Assembly (NCBI GenBank): GCA_018433525.1
Contig: JAHDRA010000012.1
Coordinates: 116,588-180,587, forward strand
DNA length: 64,000 nucleotides
DNA from: Paludibacteraceae bacterium
GTDB lineage: Bacteria; Bacteroidota; Bacteroidia; Bacteroidales; Paludibacteraceae
Reading direction: 5' to 3'
The notes below the pieces were generated by a model. It made no database searches, had not been told where the DNA came from, and saw only the letters and a program-made list of their open reading frames with translations. Of this stretch, positions 26,037 through 35,430 are shown piece by piece; the stretch's first letter is position 1; the number at the start of each line of letters is the position of its first letter. The position numbers and the translations under genes are program-made.

Positions 26037-27782
26037 ATGATTTTAACTTCATCGAACCCAAGCGGCAGACTATTTTTACTAATAACTTTCTTTATGAGTT
26101 TTACCATCGTAAATGCTCGACAAACGACGGTTACTTCAGCTTCGGAAATCAACAATGGCAGTTGGTCGGCGGGAGACACGATTGTTATGAAAAACGGCAC
26201 ATGGACCAATCAATCCATATCTTTCAGAGGTACCGGGAATGAATCGCAACCAATTGTACTGATGGCAGAAACTCCTGGTAACGTAATTTTGAATGGAACT
26301 TCAAAACTCCAATTTTCCGGTAAATACATAGTTGTCAGCGGACTTTATTTCAAAGATGGAAACTTGAGTGGTTCGGATGTTATTTCATTCAGAACCTCTT
26401 CTTCTCAACTTGCCGAAAATTGCAGACTAACGAATACAGCCATAGAAAATTATAATCCTTTAGACAGTACCGTTGACAGCAAATGGGTTTCTATTTATGG
26501 AAAAAACAATAAAGTGGATCATTGTTCATTTGTAAATAAGACCAATTCCGGAACTTTAATGGTAGTTTGGCTTACCAGTGGAATAACAGTGAATCATGAA
26601 ATTTCAGAGAATTATTTTGGGTATCGAAATGCCAATCTCGATGCGAATGGCAACGAACTGAACGGACAGGAAATCATTCGCATAGGCGATAGCTCTACCT
26701 CAATGACAATCGCCGCAGTAACAGTCAAGAATAATTTTTTTGAACATTGTAATGGCGAAATTGAAACGATTTCGAATAAATCGTGCGGAAATACGTATTA
26801 TAACAATCTTTTTTACGAATGCAAAGGTATGCTTACATTACGTCATGGGAATGGATGTACCGTGAAAGGAAATTACTTTTTTGGCAATGGAATTTCTAAT
26901 ACCGGAGGGGTAAGAATTATTGGAGAAAATCACAACGTTTATAATAATTATTTTGAAAATTTGCGTGGTACAAATTATCGGGCAGCACTTTGCATTGTTC
27001 GTGGAAAAGAAAATTCGGCACTGAACGAATATTTTCAAGTAAAAAATGCAACCGTAGTTTTCAATACTTTCGTCAACTGCTCACAGGCTTTCAGAATCAA
27101 TTACAACAGCAGCTCATCACTGACTATGCCTCCAATCGGAACGGTCATTGCCAACAACCACGTTTATAATACCTCTTCATCGTATTACAACGTAAGCATT
27201 GATTTGACAAATGCAACTGGAATGGATGTAACTTGGTCAAACAATTTGATGAATATTGGACGATACACAAATTTTACTTATGACGAAAATCAAGTAATAA
27301 CAGGTAAAGATGCAAAAATGATTCCTGTAAGTACTCCTATTCCCATGTATGAGCCATCAATAGGTTCGGAATTGGTAAATTATGTAACGGCCGATTACCC
27401 AGAAATCATCAACGATATAAGAGGCAGAGAAAGAAACAGCACCGCAAAATTGCCGGGTGCAAGCGAAATAAATGGTACAGTTTCTTCATCCATGCCAGTT
27501 AAAACTTTAGTAGGTGCTTCTTTTTATAATAACCCAAACACCGGTATAAAAAATACCAATACTTCATTCAAGCCATTTACATGGCTTATCCAACAACATC
27601 AGATAATTTTCAATAGTTTTGAGACTGGAAATCTATATTTGGTCGATATGTCGGGAAAAGTACTGTTAAATTGGTTGGTTCCACTTAACACACAACTTAT
27701 TACCAAAACCTTAGAAAAAGGGATTTACTTGATGGTGTTTAAAACTCCGAACAAACAATACACCGAAAAAATTATTTTTTGA
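26037..27782 (+). CDS. PL6-family alginate lyase with T9SS sorting domain
   Basis: This is a 581-residue lyase with a signal peptide (about 1-27, ending VNA), a single PL6 parallel beta-helix (about 30-480) and a T9SS sorting domain (about 505-581, FETGNLYLVDMSGKVLLNW). Catalytic Lys248 (ISNKSC) and Arg269 (TLRHGN) keep the 21-residue spacing of the family. EIIRIGD and GEIETI supply the Ca2+-site acids. It lacks the second beta-helix of the 795-residue PL6 and the extra modules of the 999-residue one. The three PL6 proteins thus form a graded set: periplasmic two-domain, surface modular and surface single-domain. Confidence 0.88.
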   Translation: MILTSSNPSGRLFLLITFFMSFTIVNARQTTVTSASEINNGSWSAGDTIVMKNGTWTNQSISFRGTGNESQPIVLMAETPGNVILNGTSKLQFSGKYIVVSGLYFKDGNLSGSDVISFRTSSSQLAENCRLTNTAIENYNPLDSTVDSKWVSIYGKNNKVDHCSFVNKTNSGTLMVVWLTSGITVNHEISENYFGYRNANLDANGNELNGQEIIRIGDSSTSMTIAAVTVKNNFFEHCNGEIETISNKSCGNTYYNNLFYECKGMLTLRHGNGCTVKGNYFFGNGISNTGGVRIIGENHNVYNNYFENLRGTNYRAALCIVRGKENSALNEYFQVKNATVVFNTFVNCSQAFRINYNSSSSLTMPPIGTVIANNHVYNTSSSYYNVSIDLTNATGMDVTWSNNLMNIGRYTNFTYDENQVITGKDAKMIPVSTPIPMYEPSIGSELVNYVTADYPEIINDIRGRERNSTAKLPGASEINGTVSSSMPVKTLVGASFYNNPNTGIKNTNTSFKPFTWLIQQHQIIFNSFETGNLYLVDMSGKVLLNWLVPLNTQLITKTLEKGIYLMVFKTPNKQYTEKIIF

Positions 27783-27821
27783 AGAAGTAAAACACAAGAG
27801 GAATTAAAATATTTAAAAAAA

Positions 27822-27874
27822 TTTGGATACTGCAATTAAAACAGTAATTTTGTCGACACTAATTGGTCGACCAA
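27822..27874 (+). promoter_or_regulatory. Promoter and GntR operator for the PL17-kdgF-transporter block
   Basis: TTTG (27822-27825), a 19-base spacer, and TAATTTTG (27845-27852) form a very good Bacteroidetes promoter. A degraded first half-operator with the GTCGAC core overlaps the -7 box (about 27849-27860), and the perfect palindrome TTGGTCGACCAA follows at 27863-27874. The ATG at 27886 lies 12 bases downstream of the operator, which is why I reject the upstream in-frame ATG at 27823. Confidence 0.75.
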
Positions 27875-27885
27875 TCTATTTCGTT

Positions 27886-30108
27886 ATGAAAAAAAACAAC
27901 AAAACAGCTAAAAAAATTTTTTCTTCATTGATATTCATTGGTCTATCTGCTTTAATATCAGCTTCGGGTCAACATCCGAATCTGCTGCTGACTAAGCAGG
28001 GAGTAAAAGAAATACAAGCATCACTGGGAAAATATGCCAACTTTGACAAGTCGGTAAACGAATTAAAAGCGATCGCCGATAAAGCATTGAATTCCGAAAT
28101 TATTGTTCCGTTGCCATTGAATGAAGGTGGTGGATATACACACGAAAAGCACAAGAATAATTACTATGAAATGAATGCAGCCGGAACGATGTACCAAATT
28201 TCGGGTAAAAGCGAATATGCTGAATTTGTTCGGAAAATGCTGATGAAATATGCAGAATTATATCCTACTTTAGGATTGCATCCATCCAAAAGATCAGAAA
28301 CACCGGGTAAAATATTCTGGCAATTGCTGAACGATTGTGTCTGGCTATTCCATACTGCTCTCGCTTACGATTGCATTTACGATTATCTAAATTCCTCTCA
28401 AAAGACAAACCTTGAAAAAAATCTCTTTCGCCCTATGGCAGAATTTATCTCGAACGGGAGTCCGGCCAACAATGAGGTTTTCAACAAAATGCACAACCAC
28501 GGCACATGGGCTACAGCTTCGGTAGGTATGATCGGATATGTTATGGGTGATAAAAATCTGGTTGAAAAAGCCCTTTATGGTTCTAACAAAGACAATAAAT
28601 CAGGATTTATACGTCAGTTGGATGTATTATTTTCGCCAGATGGCTATTATACAGAAGGACCTTATTATCAACGTTATGCTATTTGGCCATTTATGGTTTT
28701 TGCTCAAGTGATTGAAAACAATCAGCCCGAATTGAAAATTTTTAGTTATAGAGACAGTGTTTTGTTAAAAGCAACCAATACTTTGATTCAGTGTGCTTAT
28801 AATGGAAATATTTTCTATTTGAACGATGCTTTAAAAAAAAATTATAAAACACAAGAAATAGTTTACGCAGTCGATATTGCCTATAAAAATAATCCAAAAA
28901 ATACTTTTCTACTTGATATTGCACAACAGCAAAAATCATTCATCGTATCGGATGCGGGCATTGCTACAGCAAAGTCGCTGAATATTGTGAAATATGAACC
29001 TTTACAGTTTCACTCAGTTCTTTTGCGAGATGGAGCTAATGGCGATGAAGGAGCATTAGGCATTATCAGAGCAGGGAAAAAAGATAAAACACAAATGTGT
29101 CTTACCTTCAAAGCAACTTCTCATGGATTATCACATGGTCATTACGATAAACTGTCCATTTCTATGTATGATGGAGGAAATTTCGTTTTAACCGATTATG
29201 GCGCTGTCCGCTTTCTGAATATAGAACCGAAAAGCGGTGGAAATTATGCAAAAGAAAATCATTCCTGGGCTGCACAAACCATTGCCCATAATACCGTAAC
29301 AGTAGATGAAACAAGTAATTTTAATGGCAATATTAAAGTTTCCTCTCTTCATCATTCAGATATTCAATATTATGACTTTTCAAGTAATCAAATACAAATC
29401 ATTTCCGGCTGCGAAAACAATGCCTATAAAAATGTGAAAATGCAGCGAACTGTAGCTGTAATCGAGAACAAAACATTTTCGTATCCAATTGTCATAGATA
29501 TTTTTAGAATCATCTCCGACTCTACACATACACTTGATTTCCCTTTTTACTATAGAGGTCAAATGATTTCTACCAATATTCAATATCAAAAATTTACTGC
29601 TCAATTAAATCCATTGGGAACGAAAAATGGTTATCAACATCTTTGGGTTGAGGCAATCGGGAAAAACGAAAAACCGGTTACTCAGTTTACGTGGGTTGAA
29701 GGAAATAGATTTTATACGATTACGACATTAGGTAATTCAAACACAGAATATCTGATGACACGTACAGGAGCTGGTGACCCAAATTTTAATCTCAGAAATG
29801 AAACTGCATTTATGATGCGCCAACCTATGGTAAAAAAACACACATTTGTCTCAGTAGTTGAGCCACATGGGTTTTATGATGAAAACAAGGAAATTACAGA
29901 AAATTTTGAAACCTCAATAAAAAATGCTGAACTTTATGCTGATAATGACGAATATTCGGCAGTAAAAATATCAACTGTTGAAAACAATACATTTCTTCTG
30001 ATTGCGCTGAATAAAGATTTTAATAAAGACAGGGAGCATTCAATAAAAATAGATAACCAAACAGTTGAATTCAGAGGCAATTATTACTTCACAGAATTAA
30101 CAAAATAA
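27886..30108 (+). CDS. PL17-family oligo-alginate lyase
   Basis: This is a roughly 740-residue exolytic lyase that turns alginate oligomers into the unsaturated monouronate. A signal peptide (about 1-28, ending SASGQ) is followed by the (alpha/alpha) toroid (about 30-365) and the beta-sandwich domain (about 370-740). Residues match those shown to matter in the Saccharophagus enzyme Alg17C: Asn204-His205 in MHNHGTW, Tyr261 in GPYYQRYA (56 residues later, as in Alg17C His202/Tyr258), and His417 in SHGHYDK. No sorting domain is present, so periplasmic. It leads the third block, directly before kdgF, the transporter and the SDR, so monomer production and use are under one operator. Confidence 0.92.
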   Translation: MKKNNKTAKKIFSSLIFIGLSALISASGQHPNLLLTKQGVKEIQASLGKYANFDKSVNELKAIADKALNSEIIVPLPLNEGGGYTHEKHKNNYYEMNAAGTMYQISGKSEYAEFVRKMLMKYAELYPTLGLHPSKRSETPGKIFWQLLNDCVWLFHTALAYDCIYDYLNSSQKTNLEKNLFRPMAEFISNGSPANNEVFNKMHNHGTWATASVGMIGYVMGDKNLVEKALYGSNKDNKSGFIRQLDVLFSPDGYYTEGPYYQRYAIWPFMVFAQVIENNQPELKIFSYRDSVLLKATNTLIQCAYNGNIFYLNDALKKNYKTQEIVYAVDIAYKNNPKNTFLLDIAQQQKSFIVSDAGIATAKSLNIVKYEPLQFHSVLLRDGANGDEGALGIIRAGKKDKTQMCLTFKATSHGLSHGHYDKLSISMYDGGNFVLTDYGAVRFLNIEPKSGGNYAKENHSWAAQTIAHNTVTVDETSNFNGNIKVSSLHHSDIQYYDFSSNQIQIISGCENNAYKNVKMQRTVAVIENKTFSYPIVIDIFRIISDSTHTLDFPFYYRGQMISTNIQYQKFTAQLNPLGTKNGYQHLWVEAIGKNEKPVTQFTWVEGNRFYTITTLGNSNTEYLMTRTGAGDPNFNLRNETAFMMRQPMVKKHTFVSVVEPHGFYDENKEITENFETSIKNAELYADNDEYSAVKISTVENNTFLLIALNKDFNKDREHSIKIDNQTVEFRGNYYFTELTK

Positions 30109-30119
30109 ATTACACAGAT

Positions 30120-30464
30120 ATGAAAACAAGAAGTTTAAATTTTTTACATGCGTCGCAAATTAAACCGGAAATCACTGGTGAAGGTATTTCAAGACAAATT
30201 TTGGGATACGATGGTCAAATCATGATGGTAAAAGTCCATTTTAAAAAAGGAGCGGTCGGTTATATTCATGAGCACTTTCATTCACAAACTACTTATGTAG
30301 CCAGTGGCAAATTTGAAGTTTCGATAAATGGCGAAAAACAGATTTTGGAGGCTGGAGACGGCTTTTATATCGAACCCGACGCTCCACACGGAGCAATATG
30401 TCTGGAAGATGGAATTTTGATCGATGTTTTCAGCCCAATGAGGATGGATTTCTTAAAAATATAA
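30120..30464 (+). CDS. kdgF: KdgF-type cupin, unsaturated uronate linearising protein
   Basis: This is a 114-residue single-domain cupin without a signal peptide, so cytoplasmic. KdgF proteins speed the conversion of the 4,5-unsaturated monouronate ring form to the open 5-keto (DEH/DKI) form. The metal ligands are plain: His50 and His52 in YIHEHFHSQ, Gln56, and His90 in DAPHGA, the set described for KdgF. The gene lies 11 bases after PL17 and 4 bases before the transporter gene, as expected for alginate or pectin monomer use. Confidence 0.88.
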   Translation: MKTRSLNFLHASQIKPEITGEGISRQILGYDGQIMMVKVHFKKGAVGYIHEHFHSQTTYVASGKFEVSINGEKQILEAGDGFYIEPDAPHGAICLEDGILIDVFSPMRMDFLKI

Positions 30465-30468
30465 ATAT

Positions 30469-31932
30469 ATGAAAATCAAAGGATTGCGTTGGTGGATTAT
30501 TGGATTAATTATGGTCATAACCATCATTAACTATCTGGATAGAGGTACATTGAATTACATGTGGGTAACGAATGTCGAATATTCCATAGTTGATCAGTTT
30601 TCAACCAACACTAAAAATTACGAAGCCGTTTTTTTGAAAGAAAAAAACAGTTATTTGCTGAAAAACAAAAAGGGAGAAACAGCAGAAGTGATTTCATCTC
30701 ACTTATTGGAGAAAAAAGATAAAAAAGTAGTGGTGAACAGAGAAGGGATAGCTTATGATTTAGGCATCATCGATAAAAATACCACACCTGATGAAGCATC
30801 AAAGAAAGCTAAAGGAATTTTAGGAACTATTACCATATTTTTTATGATTGCCTATGGTATTAGCCAGTTGTTTTCGGGTAAAATGTACGACAAAATTGGT
30901 ACGCGAAAGGGCTTTGTCATATCAGCTGCTATCTGGGGAATGGCAGATGCGCTAACTTCTTTGGCAAAAGGAAAATTTTCACTTACCGCTTTCAGAATGA
31001 TGCTTGGATTGGGGGAAGCTGGCCCGTGGCCCGGGGCAGTAAAAAGCAATGCCGAGTGGTTCCCTCAAAAAGAAAGAGCTTTTGCACAGGGACTTTTTAA
31101 TGCAGCAGCTTCAGCCGGTTCAATCCTTGCTCCTATCATAATTTTAATGCTTTACTTGTTGCTGGGATGGAGACTTACTTTCCTGATTGTTGGTTCTTTA
31201 GGACTTATCTGGATTATTCCCTGGCTGATAATCAACAAAAAAGGACCAAAAGATCATCCCTGGATTACGGAAAAAGAACGTGAATACATTCTTACCGGCC
31301 AGCCCGAAGCTCAACACGTAAACGAAAAAGGGAAAAGTTGGAAAGAATTACTATCAAATAAAAAGAATTATTCTGTTATTTTAGGTCGTTTTTTTCTCGA
31401 TCCCATCTGGTGGATGTTTGTAACGTATCTTCCACTTTATTTGGTTGAACAATTCAATCTGAATATCACGGAACTGGCTTTTTCTGCATGGGTGCCCTAT
31501 TTTGGAGCCATGATAGGAAGTCTAACCGGTGGTTGGTTCTCAGGTTACCTAATTCGCAGCGGAAAAACCGTTGACAAGGCCAGAAAAATAGCAATGATAG
31601 TTGGAGGATTAATAATTATTCCTTCCGTAATAGCTTCTGTATTGGCTTCCAATGCAATATTGGCAGTCGTTTTAATGGCATTTGTATTGGGTGGCTTCCA
31701 ATTTACAATGACCAACATTCAAACTATTCCAAGTGATTTACACAGTGGGCCATCAGTTGGTTCTTTAGCAGGATTGGGTGGAGCAGCAGCCGTACTCGGA
31801 ACCATTTTGGCCATTTTATTTTCTGCACAAATTACCAGTTGGCCATTACTTTTTGGTTTGCTGGCGGCGTTGGTACCGTTGTCGTTAGGATCAATATTTT
31901 TAACGGTAGGAAAAATAGAACACATAAAATAA
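30469..31932 (+). CDS. MFS hexuronate/DEH-type transporter
   Basis: This is a 487-residue inner-membrane transporter of the MFS, closest in style to the anion:cation symporter (ExuT-like) group: NYLDRGTLNY in TM1, AYGISQLFSGKMYDKIGTRKGF between TM2 and TM3, and LGLGEAGPWPGAVKSNAEWFP in TM4. The likely cargo is the unsaturated uronate or DEH, judged by the neighbours (inference). An insertion of roughly 80 polar residues (about 36-115, VEYSIVDQFSTNTKNYEAVF... to ...PDEASKKAKG) separates TM1 from TM2 and would face the periplasm. Ordinary ExuT-like proteins have only a short loop there. Confidence 0.85.
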   Translation: MKIKGLRWWIIGLIMVITIINYLDRGTLNYMWVTNVEYSIVDQFSTNTKNYEAVFLKEKNSYLLKNKKGETAEVISSHLLEKKDKKVVVNREGIAYDLGIIDKNTTPDEASKKAKGILGTITIFFMIAYGISQLFSGKMYDKIGTRKGFVISAAIWGMADALTSLAKGKFSLTAFRMMLGLGEAGPWPGAVKSNAEWFPQKERAFAQGLFNAAASAGSILAPIIILMLYLLLGWRLTFLIVGSLGLIWIIPWLIINKKGPKDHPWITEKEREYILTGQPEAQHVNEKGKSWKELLSNKKNYSVILGRFFLDPIWWMFVTYLPLYLVEQFNLNITELAFSAWVPYFGAMIGSLTGGWFSGYLIRSGKTVDKARKIAMIVGGLIIIPSVIASVLASNAILAVVLMAFVLGGFQFTMTNIQTIPSDLHSGPSVGSLAGLGGAAAVLGTILAILFSAQITSWPLLFGLLAALVPLSLGSIFLTVGKIEHIK

Positions 31933-31953
31933 TCAATTAAAAATATTATAATT

Positions 31954-32706
31954 ATGAAATTAAAAGGAAAAGTTGCCATCATAACTGGTGGAGCTAGGGA
32001 TCTAGGAAGAGCAGTATCAATTAAATTGGCTTCTGAAGGAGCAAAAGTTGTTGTCAATTATTTTGACAATCTCGAAGATGCTAAAGAAACTTTGAAAATG
32101 ATACAGGAAAATGGTGGTGAAGGTATTATCGTTCAAGGCGACATGACAAAAGCAGAGGAAGTAAAAAAATTATTTGATGCCGGTATAGCTGCTTTTGGAA
32201 ATAGAATTGACATACTGGTCAACGTAGTTGGCGGTATTTGTGGAAGAAAAGAAATCACCGAGCAAGATGAAGCATGGTATAATCTTTTAATGGATGTGAA
32301 CATGAAAAGTTGCTGGCTTTGTACCCGCGAAGTTGTTCCCCATATGACAAATGGCGGCGCGATTGTGAATTTTTCGTCACTCGCAGCCAGAGACGGTGGC
32401 GGACAAGGAGCTTCCATGTATGCCTCGGCAAAAGGTGCTGTCATGACTTTCACTCGTTCCATGGCTAAGGAATTGGGACCAAAAGGTATTCGTGTGAATG
32501 CTGTTGCTCCGGGTACAATAGCTACTTCTTTCCATGACAGATTTAATACACCGGAAAACAGGGAAAAAATGAAAGCAATATATCCGCTTCGACGGGAAGG
32601 CGATGCCGGAGACATTGCCGACCTTGTATTATTTCTTGTTTCGGATGATTCCGATTATATCACAGGAACTAACATTGATATTAATGGAGGAATCTTTTTC
32701 TCTTAA
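31954..32706 (+). CDS. SDR-family oxidoreductase, probable DEH reductase
   Basis: This is a 250-residue classical short-chain dehydrogenase. The cofactor motif TGGARDLG and the catalytic set Ser (NFSSLAA), Tyr-x-x-x-Lys (YASAK) and the tail GTNIDINGG are all present. In alginate loci such an SDR reduces DEH (4-deoxy-L-erythro-5-hexoseulose uronate) to 2-keto-3-deoxygluconate with NAD(P)H. The context (kdgF and transporter just upstream) supports that role, but sequence alone cannot separate it from a KduD-like enzyme. The gene ends the alginate locus and is followed by a strong terminator. The kinase and aldolase for KDG must be elsewhere. Confidence 0.82.
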   Translation: MKLKGKVAIITGGARDLGRAVSIKLASEGAKVVVNYFDNLEDAKETLKMIQENGGEGIIVQGDMTKAEEVKKLFDAGIAAFGNRIDILVNVVGGICGRKEITEQDEAWYNLLMDVNMKSCWLCTREVVPHMTNGGAIVNFSSLAARDGGGQGASMYASAKGAVMTFTRSMAKELGPKGIRVNAVAPGTIATSFHDRFNTPENREKMKAIYPLRREGDAGDIADLVLFLVSDDSDYITGTNIDINGGIFFS

Positions 32707-32732
32707 GATAGAATATAGTTAGATTGTGTTAT

Positions 32733-32775
32733 AAAAAGCTCCTGTTGAAGTAGTGCTATCAATAGGAGCTTTTTT
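32733..32775. terminator. Bidirectional intrinsic terminator
   Basis: AAAAAGCTCCT (32733-32743) pairs with AGGAGCTTTTTT (32764-32775) across a 20-base loop. T tracts on both strands let it end both the alginate locus (+) and trmD (-), which converge here. Confidence 0.85.
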
Positions 32776-32788
32776 CATTACGTAAAAA

Positions 32789-33475
32789 TTATTCCTCCAA
32801 CAAATCGGGACGACGTCGCCGCGTTCGTTCTACCGACTGTGCGTGTAGCCATTGTCGGATATTGGCTTCATGACCCGATAGCAAAACATCCGGAACTTTC
32901 CAACCTTTATAATCTGCCGGACGAGTATAAACCGGCGGCGCCAACAAGTTGTCCTGAAACGAATCAAGCAAAGCCGAAGTTTCATCTCCAATAGCACCCG
33001 GCAACAGACGGACAATAGCATCAGTCATGATGGCTGCAGGAAGTTCACCCCCTGTGAGCACATAATCTCCCACACTGATTTCGCGTGTAATCAAATGATC
33101 GCGCACCCGCTGATCAACACCCTTATAATGACCGCAAAGAATGATGATATTTTCACATAGAGAAAGCTGATTGGCAATTTTTTGATTAAACATTTCTCCA
33201 TCAGGCGAAGTGTAAATAATTTCATCATAATTTCTTTCTTGCTTGAGTTTTGAAATTACTCGATCGATAGGTTCAATTCTCAATACCATTCCGGCACTGA
33301 AACCAAAGGCATAGTCGTCAACATTTCGTCGTTTATCGTAACTGTAATCGTGCAAATTGTGTACGAAAATCTCCACCAAATGCTTTTCCTGTGCTCTTTT
33401 TACAATGGAATGATTCAATGGACTTTCCAACAATTGTGGAACAGCAGAAATAATATCAATTCGCATTTTTCCCAT
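32789..33475 (-). CDS. trmD: tRNA (guanine-37-N1)-methyltransferase
   Basis: This is a 228-residue SPOUT (deep trefoil knot) methyltransferase that makes m1G37 in tRNAs reading CNN codons, preventing +1 frameshifting. Signatures are [21 protein letters not shown] at the start (an atypical 'IISAVP' where many have 'IFTLFP'), [14 protein letters not shown], and the knot motif [16 protein letters not shown]. The C-terminal DNA/RNA-binding-like tail has [16 protein letters not shown]. The start could be either of two Met codons four residues apart (33475 or 33466). It converges on the alginate locus. Confidence 0.95.
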   Translation of the reverse strand: MGKMRIDIISAVPQLLESPLNHSIVKRAQEKHLVEIFVHNLHDYSYDKRRNVDDYAFGFSAGMVLRIEPIDRVISKLKQERNYDEIIYTSPDGEMFNQKIANQLSLCENIIILCGHYKGVDQRVRDHLITREISVGDYVLTGGELPAAIMTDAIVRLLPGAIGDETSALLDSFQDNLLAPPVYTRPADYKGWKVPDVLLSGHEANIRQWLHAQSVERTRRRRPDLLEE

Positions 33476-33509
33476 AAATCGATAATCATTTTACATTCGA
33501 GCTTTCCCT

Positions 33510-34424
33510 TTATATTTCATACACGCCCATATCCTGCCCTGCAATAACCTGTTGAAAAACGGAAGCAGCTTCATTCAAAAGCACAGACTGGTCAGCATAA
33601 CGCGCTGAATAATGTCCGATAATCAATTTCCCCACTTCGGCTTTTTTTGCAATTTCGGCTGCCTGAAGTGCTGTGGAATGAAGCGTCTTATCTGCCCTCA
33701 CTATATCTTCTTCCAAAAAAGTAGCTTCATGATACAGACAATCTACCTGACGAATAATGGGCACAATACTTTCGTCGTAAGCCGTATCAGAACAATAGGC
33801 AAAACGCTTGGGAGGGACATTTTCATAAGTTAGTCGCTTATTCGGAACAACTTCCCCATCTTCGGTAACAAAATCCTCTCCCTGCTTGATTTTATGCAAC
33901 TGCGAAACAGGGATACGGTAGAAATCGATCATTTCTCGTATCAAATGTCTTTCGAGCGGTTTTTCTTCAAACAGAAAACCACAAGTTGGCACCTTGTGTT
34001 TCAGCGGGATGGTCGAAACTTTTACCGTACGATCCTCATAAATCAGTTCGTTCACTTGTGGATTGAATGGATGGAAAAACAATTGAAAGGGGGTTTCAGC
34101 AGAAAAATAGTGCAAAGGAACGTCCATTATTTTTTCCAAGTCGGGATGAGCATGTATATGTAGATCGGCTGTACGATGTAACATGGAAAAAGAAGAAATC
34201 AGTCCCAACAAACCCAGACAATGATCACCATGTAGATGAGAAATAAAAATGTGCCCCAAGCGATTGGTTTTCAGTCCCATTTGTCGAAGTCTGATTTGAG
34301 CACCTTCTCCGCAATCAATCAAAAACTGCTTTTCGCGCAAGTCGAGTAAAAAAGAACTTGGAAAATTTTTTTTGGTAGGCAAAGCCGAACCACAACCCAG
34401 AATAGTAAACGTTGCTTTTGGCAT
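33510..34424 (-). CDS. rnz: Ribonuclease Z
   Basis: This is a 304-residue metallo-beta-lactamase-fold endonuclease that matures tRNA 3' ends. The zinc motif is FISHLHGDHCLGL (HxHxDH), with further ligands in YCSDTAYDE and GHYSARY. The N-terminus FTILGCGSALPT and the STALQAAEIAKKA region fit the bacterial short form. It lies 34 bases upstream of trmD on the same strand, so a tRNA-maturation pair is likely cotranscribed. Confidence 0.95.
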   Translation of the reverse strand: MPKATFTILGCGSALPTKKNFPSSFLLDLREKQFLIDCGEGAQIRLRQMGLKTNRLGHIFISHLHGDHCLGLLGLISSFSMLHRTADLHIHAHPDLEKIMDVPLHYFSAETPFQLFFHPFNPQVNELIYEDRTVKVSTIPLKHKVPTCGFLFEEKPLERHLIREMIDFYRIPVSQLHKIKQGEDFVTEDGEVVPNKRLTYENVPPKRFAYCSDTAYDESIVPIIRQVDCLYHEATFLEEDIVRADKTLHSTALQAAEIAKKAEVGKLIIGHYSARYADQSVLLNEAASVFQQVIAGQDMGVYEI

Positions 34425-34490
34425 GATTGATTTTTCAAAAAAAGAAAAAACCTTTTGGCATGTTTTGCTTTAACGCTTGAACCAGAAAAT

Positions 34491-35243
34491 TTAAACTTTT
34501 GTTTTCTTTTTCAATTCAAAATCGCGTCCCAGATATTTTTCACGGACAATCGGATTTTCGGACAATTCAAGAGCAGAACCCTGAAACATGATTCGCCCAT
34601 CGAAAAGCATATAGGCACGATCGGTGATGGCCAATGTTTCATCTACATTGTGGTCGGTTATCAGAATACCTATGTTTTTATCCTTCAATTTCCAAACAAT
34701 ATCCTGAATATCCTGAACAGCAATAGGATCAACTCCGGCAAACGGCTCGTCAAGCAAAATAAAACGCGGTTCGATAGCCAAACAGCGTGCTATTTCGGTT
34801 CTTCTCCGCTCCCCACCCGACAAACGGTCACCAATGTTTTTTCTCACATGTTCCAGATTAAATTCTTCTATCAATGTTTCCAATTTTTTTTTCTGATATT
34901 CTTTAGTGAATTTTGTCATTTCCAGCACCGATTTAATATTGTCTTCTACCGTCATTTTTCTGAAAACGGAAGGTTCTTGGGCCAAATATCCGATACCGCT
35001 TTGTGCACGTTTATAAACAGGATATTTTGTTATATCGATGTCGTTTAAGAAAATTTTACCGGCGTTAGGCGTTACCAATCCCACAACCATGTAAAAAGTA
35101 GTCGTTTTGCCGGCACCATTCGGTCCCAACAAACCTACAATTTCACCTTGCCGAACTTCAATGGAAACATCATCTACTACGGTTCTTTTGCCGTAACGTT
35201 TTACCAAATGTTCGGTGCGCAGCACCATTTCATCATTGCTCAT
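34491..35243 (-). CDS. lptB: LPS export ABC transporter ATPase
   Basis: This is the ATPase of the Lpt bridge that moves LPS from the inner to the outer membrane. I start it at 35243 ([18 protein letters not shown]), as the ATG at 35264 adds an untypical MQLQKIV. The Walker A ([11 protein letters not shown]), signature ([13 protein letters not shown]), Walker B ([13 protein letters not shown]) and H-loop (ITDHNV) motifs are all intact. The characteristic LptB stretch [19 protein letters not shown] is present. About 250 residues, normal length. Confidence 0.93.
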   Translation of the reverse strand: MSNDEMVLRTEHLVKRYGKRTVVDDVSIEVRQGEIVGLLGPNGAGKTTTFYMVVGLVTPNAGKIFLNDIDITKYPVYKRAQSGIGYLAQEPSVFRKMTVEDNIKSVLEMTKFTKEYQKKKLETLIEEFNLEHVRKNIGDRLSGGERRRTEIARCLAIEPRFILLDEPFAGVDPIAVQDIQDIVWKLKDKNIGILITDHNVDETLAITDRAYMLFDGRIMFQGSALELSENPIVREKYLGRDFELKKKTKV

Positions 35244-35430
35244 AACTATTTTTTGAAGTTGCAAATTTACACTTTTTTATCTTGACAATCAAACGAATTT
35301 TTTTCGATTGCAGCAATCCTTTGTTGGATGCTGTACCTAAATTGTGGTAGATAAAATACATTTTCAATGGTATTTACGTGCAGTTGAAAGAGAAGTAATT
35401 TTGCTGTACAAATTCTAATAAAAAAACATC

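Noticed and set aside
27823-27885. Upstream ATG extending the PL17 protein
   Set aside because: The extension runs through the promoter and operator and adds residues before the signal peptide; ATG 27886 is preferred.
32133-32615. 160-codon ORF antisense to the SDR gene
   Set aside because: Shadow of a well-supported SDR reading frame with intact catalytic motifs.
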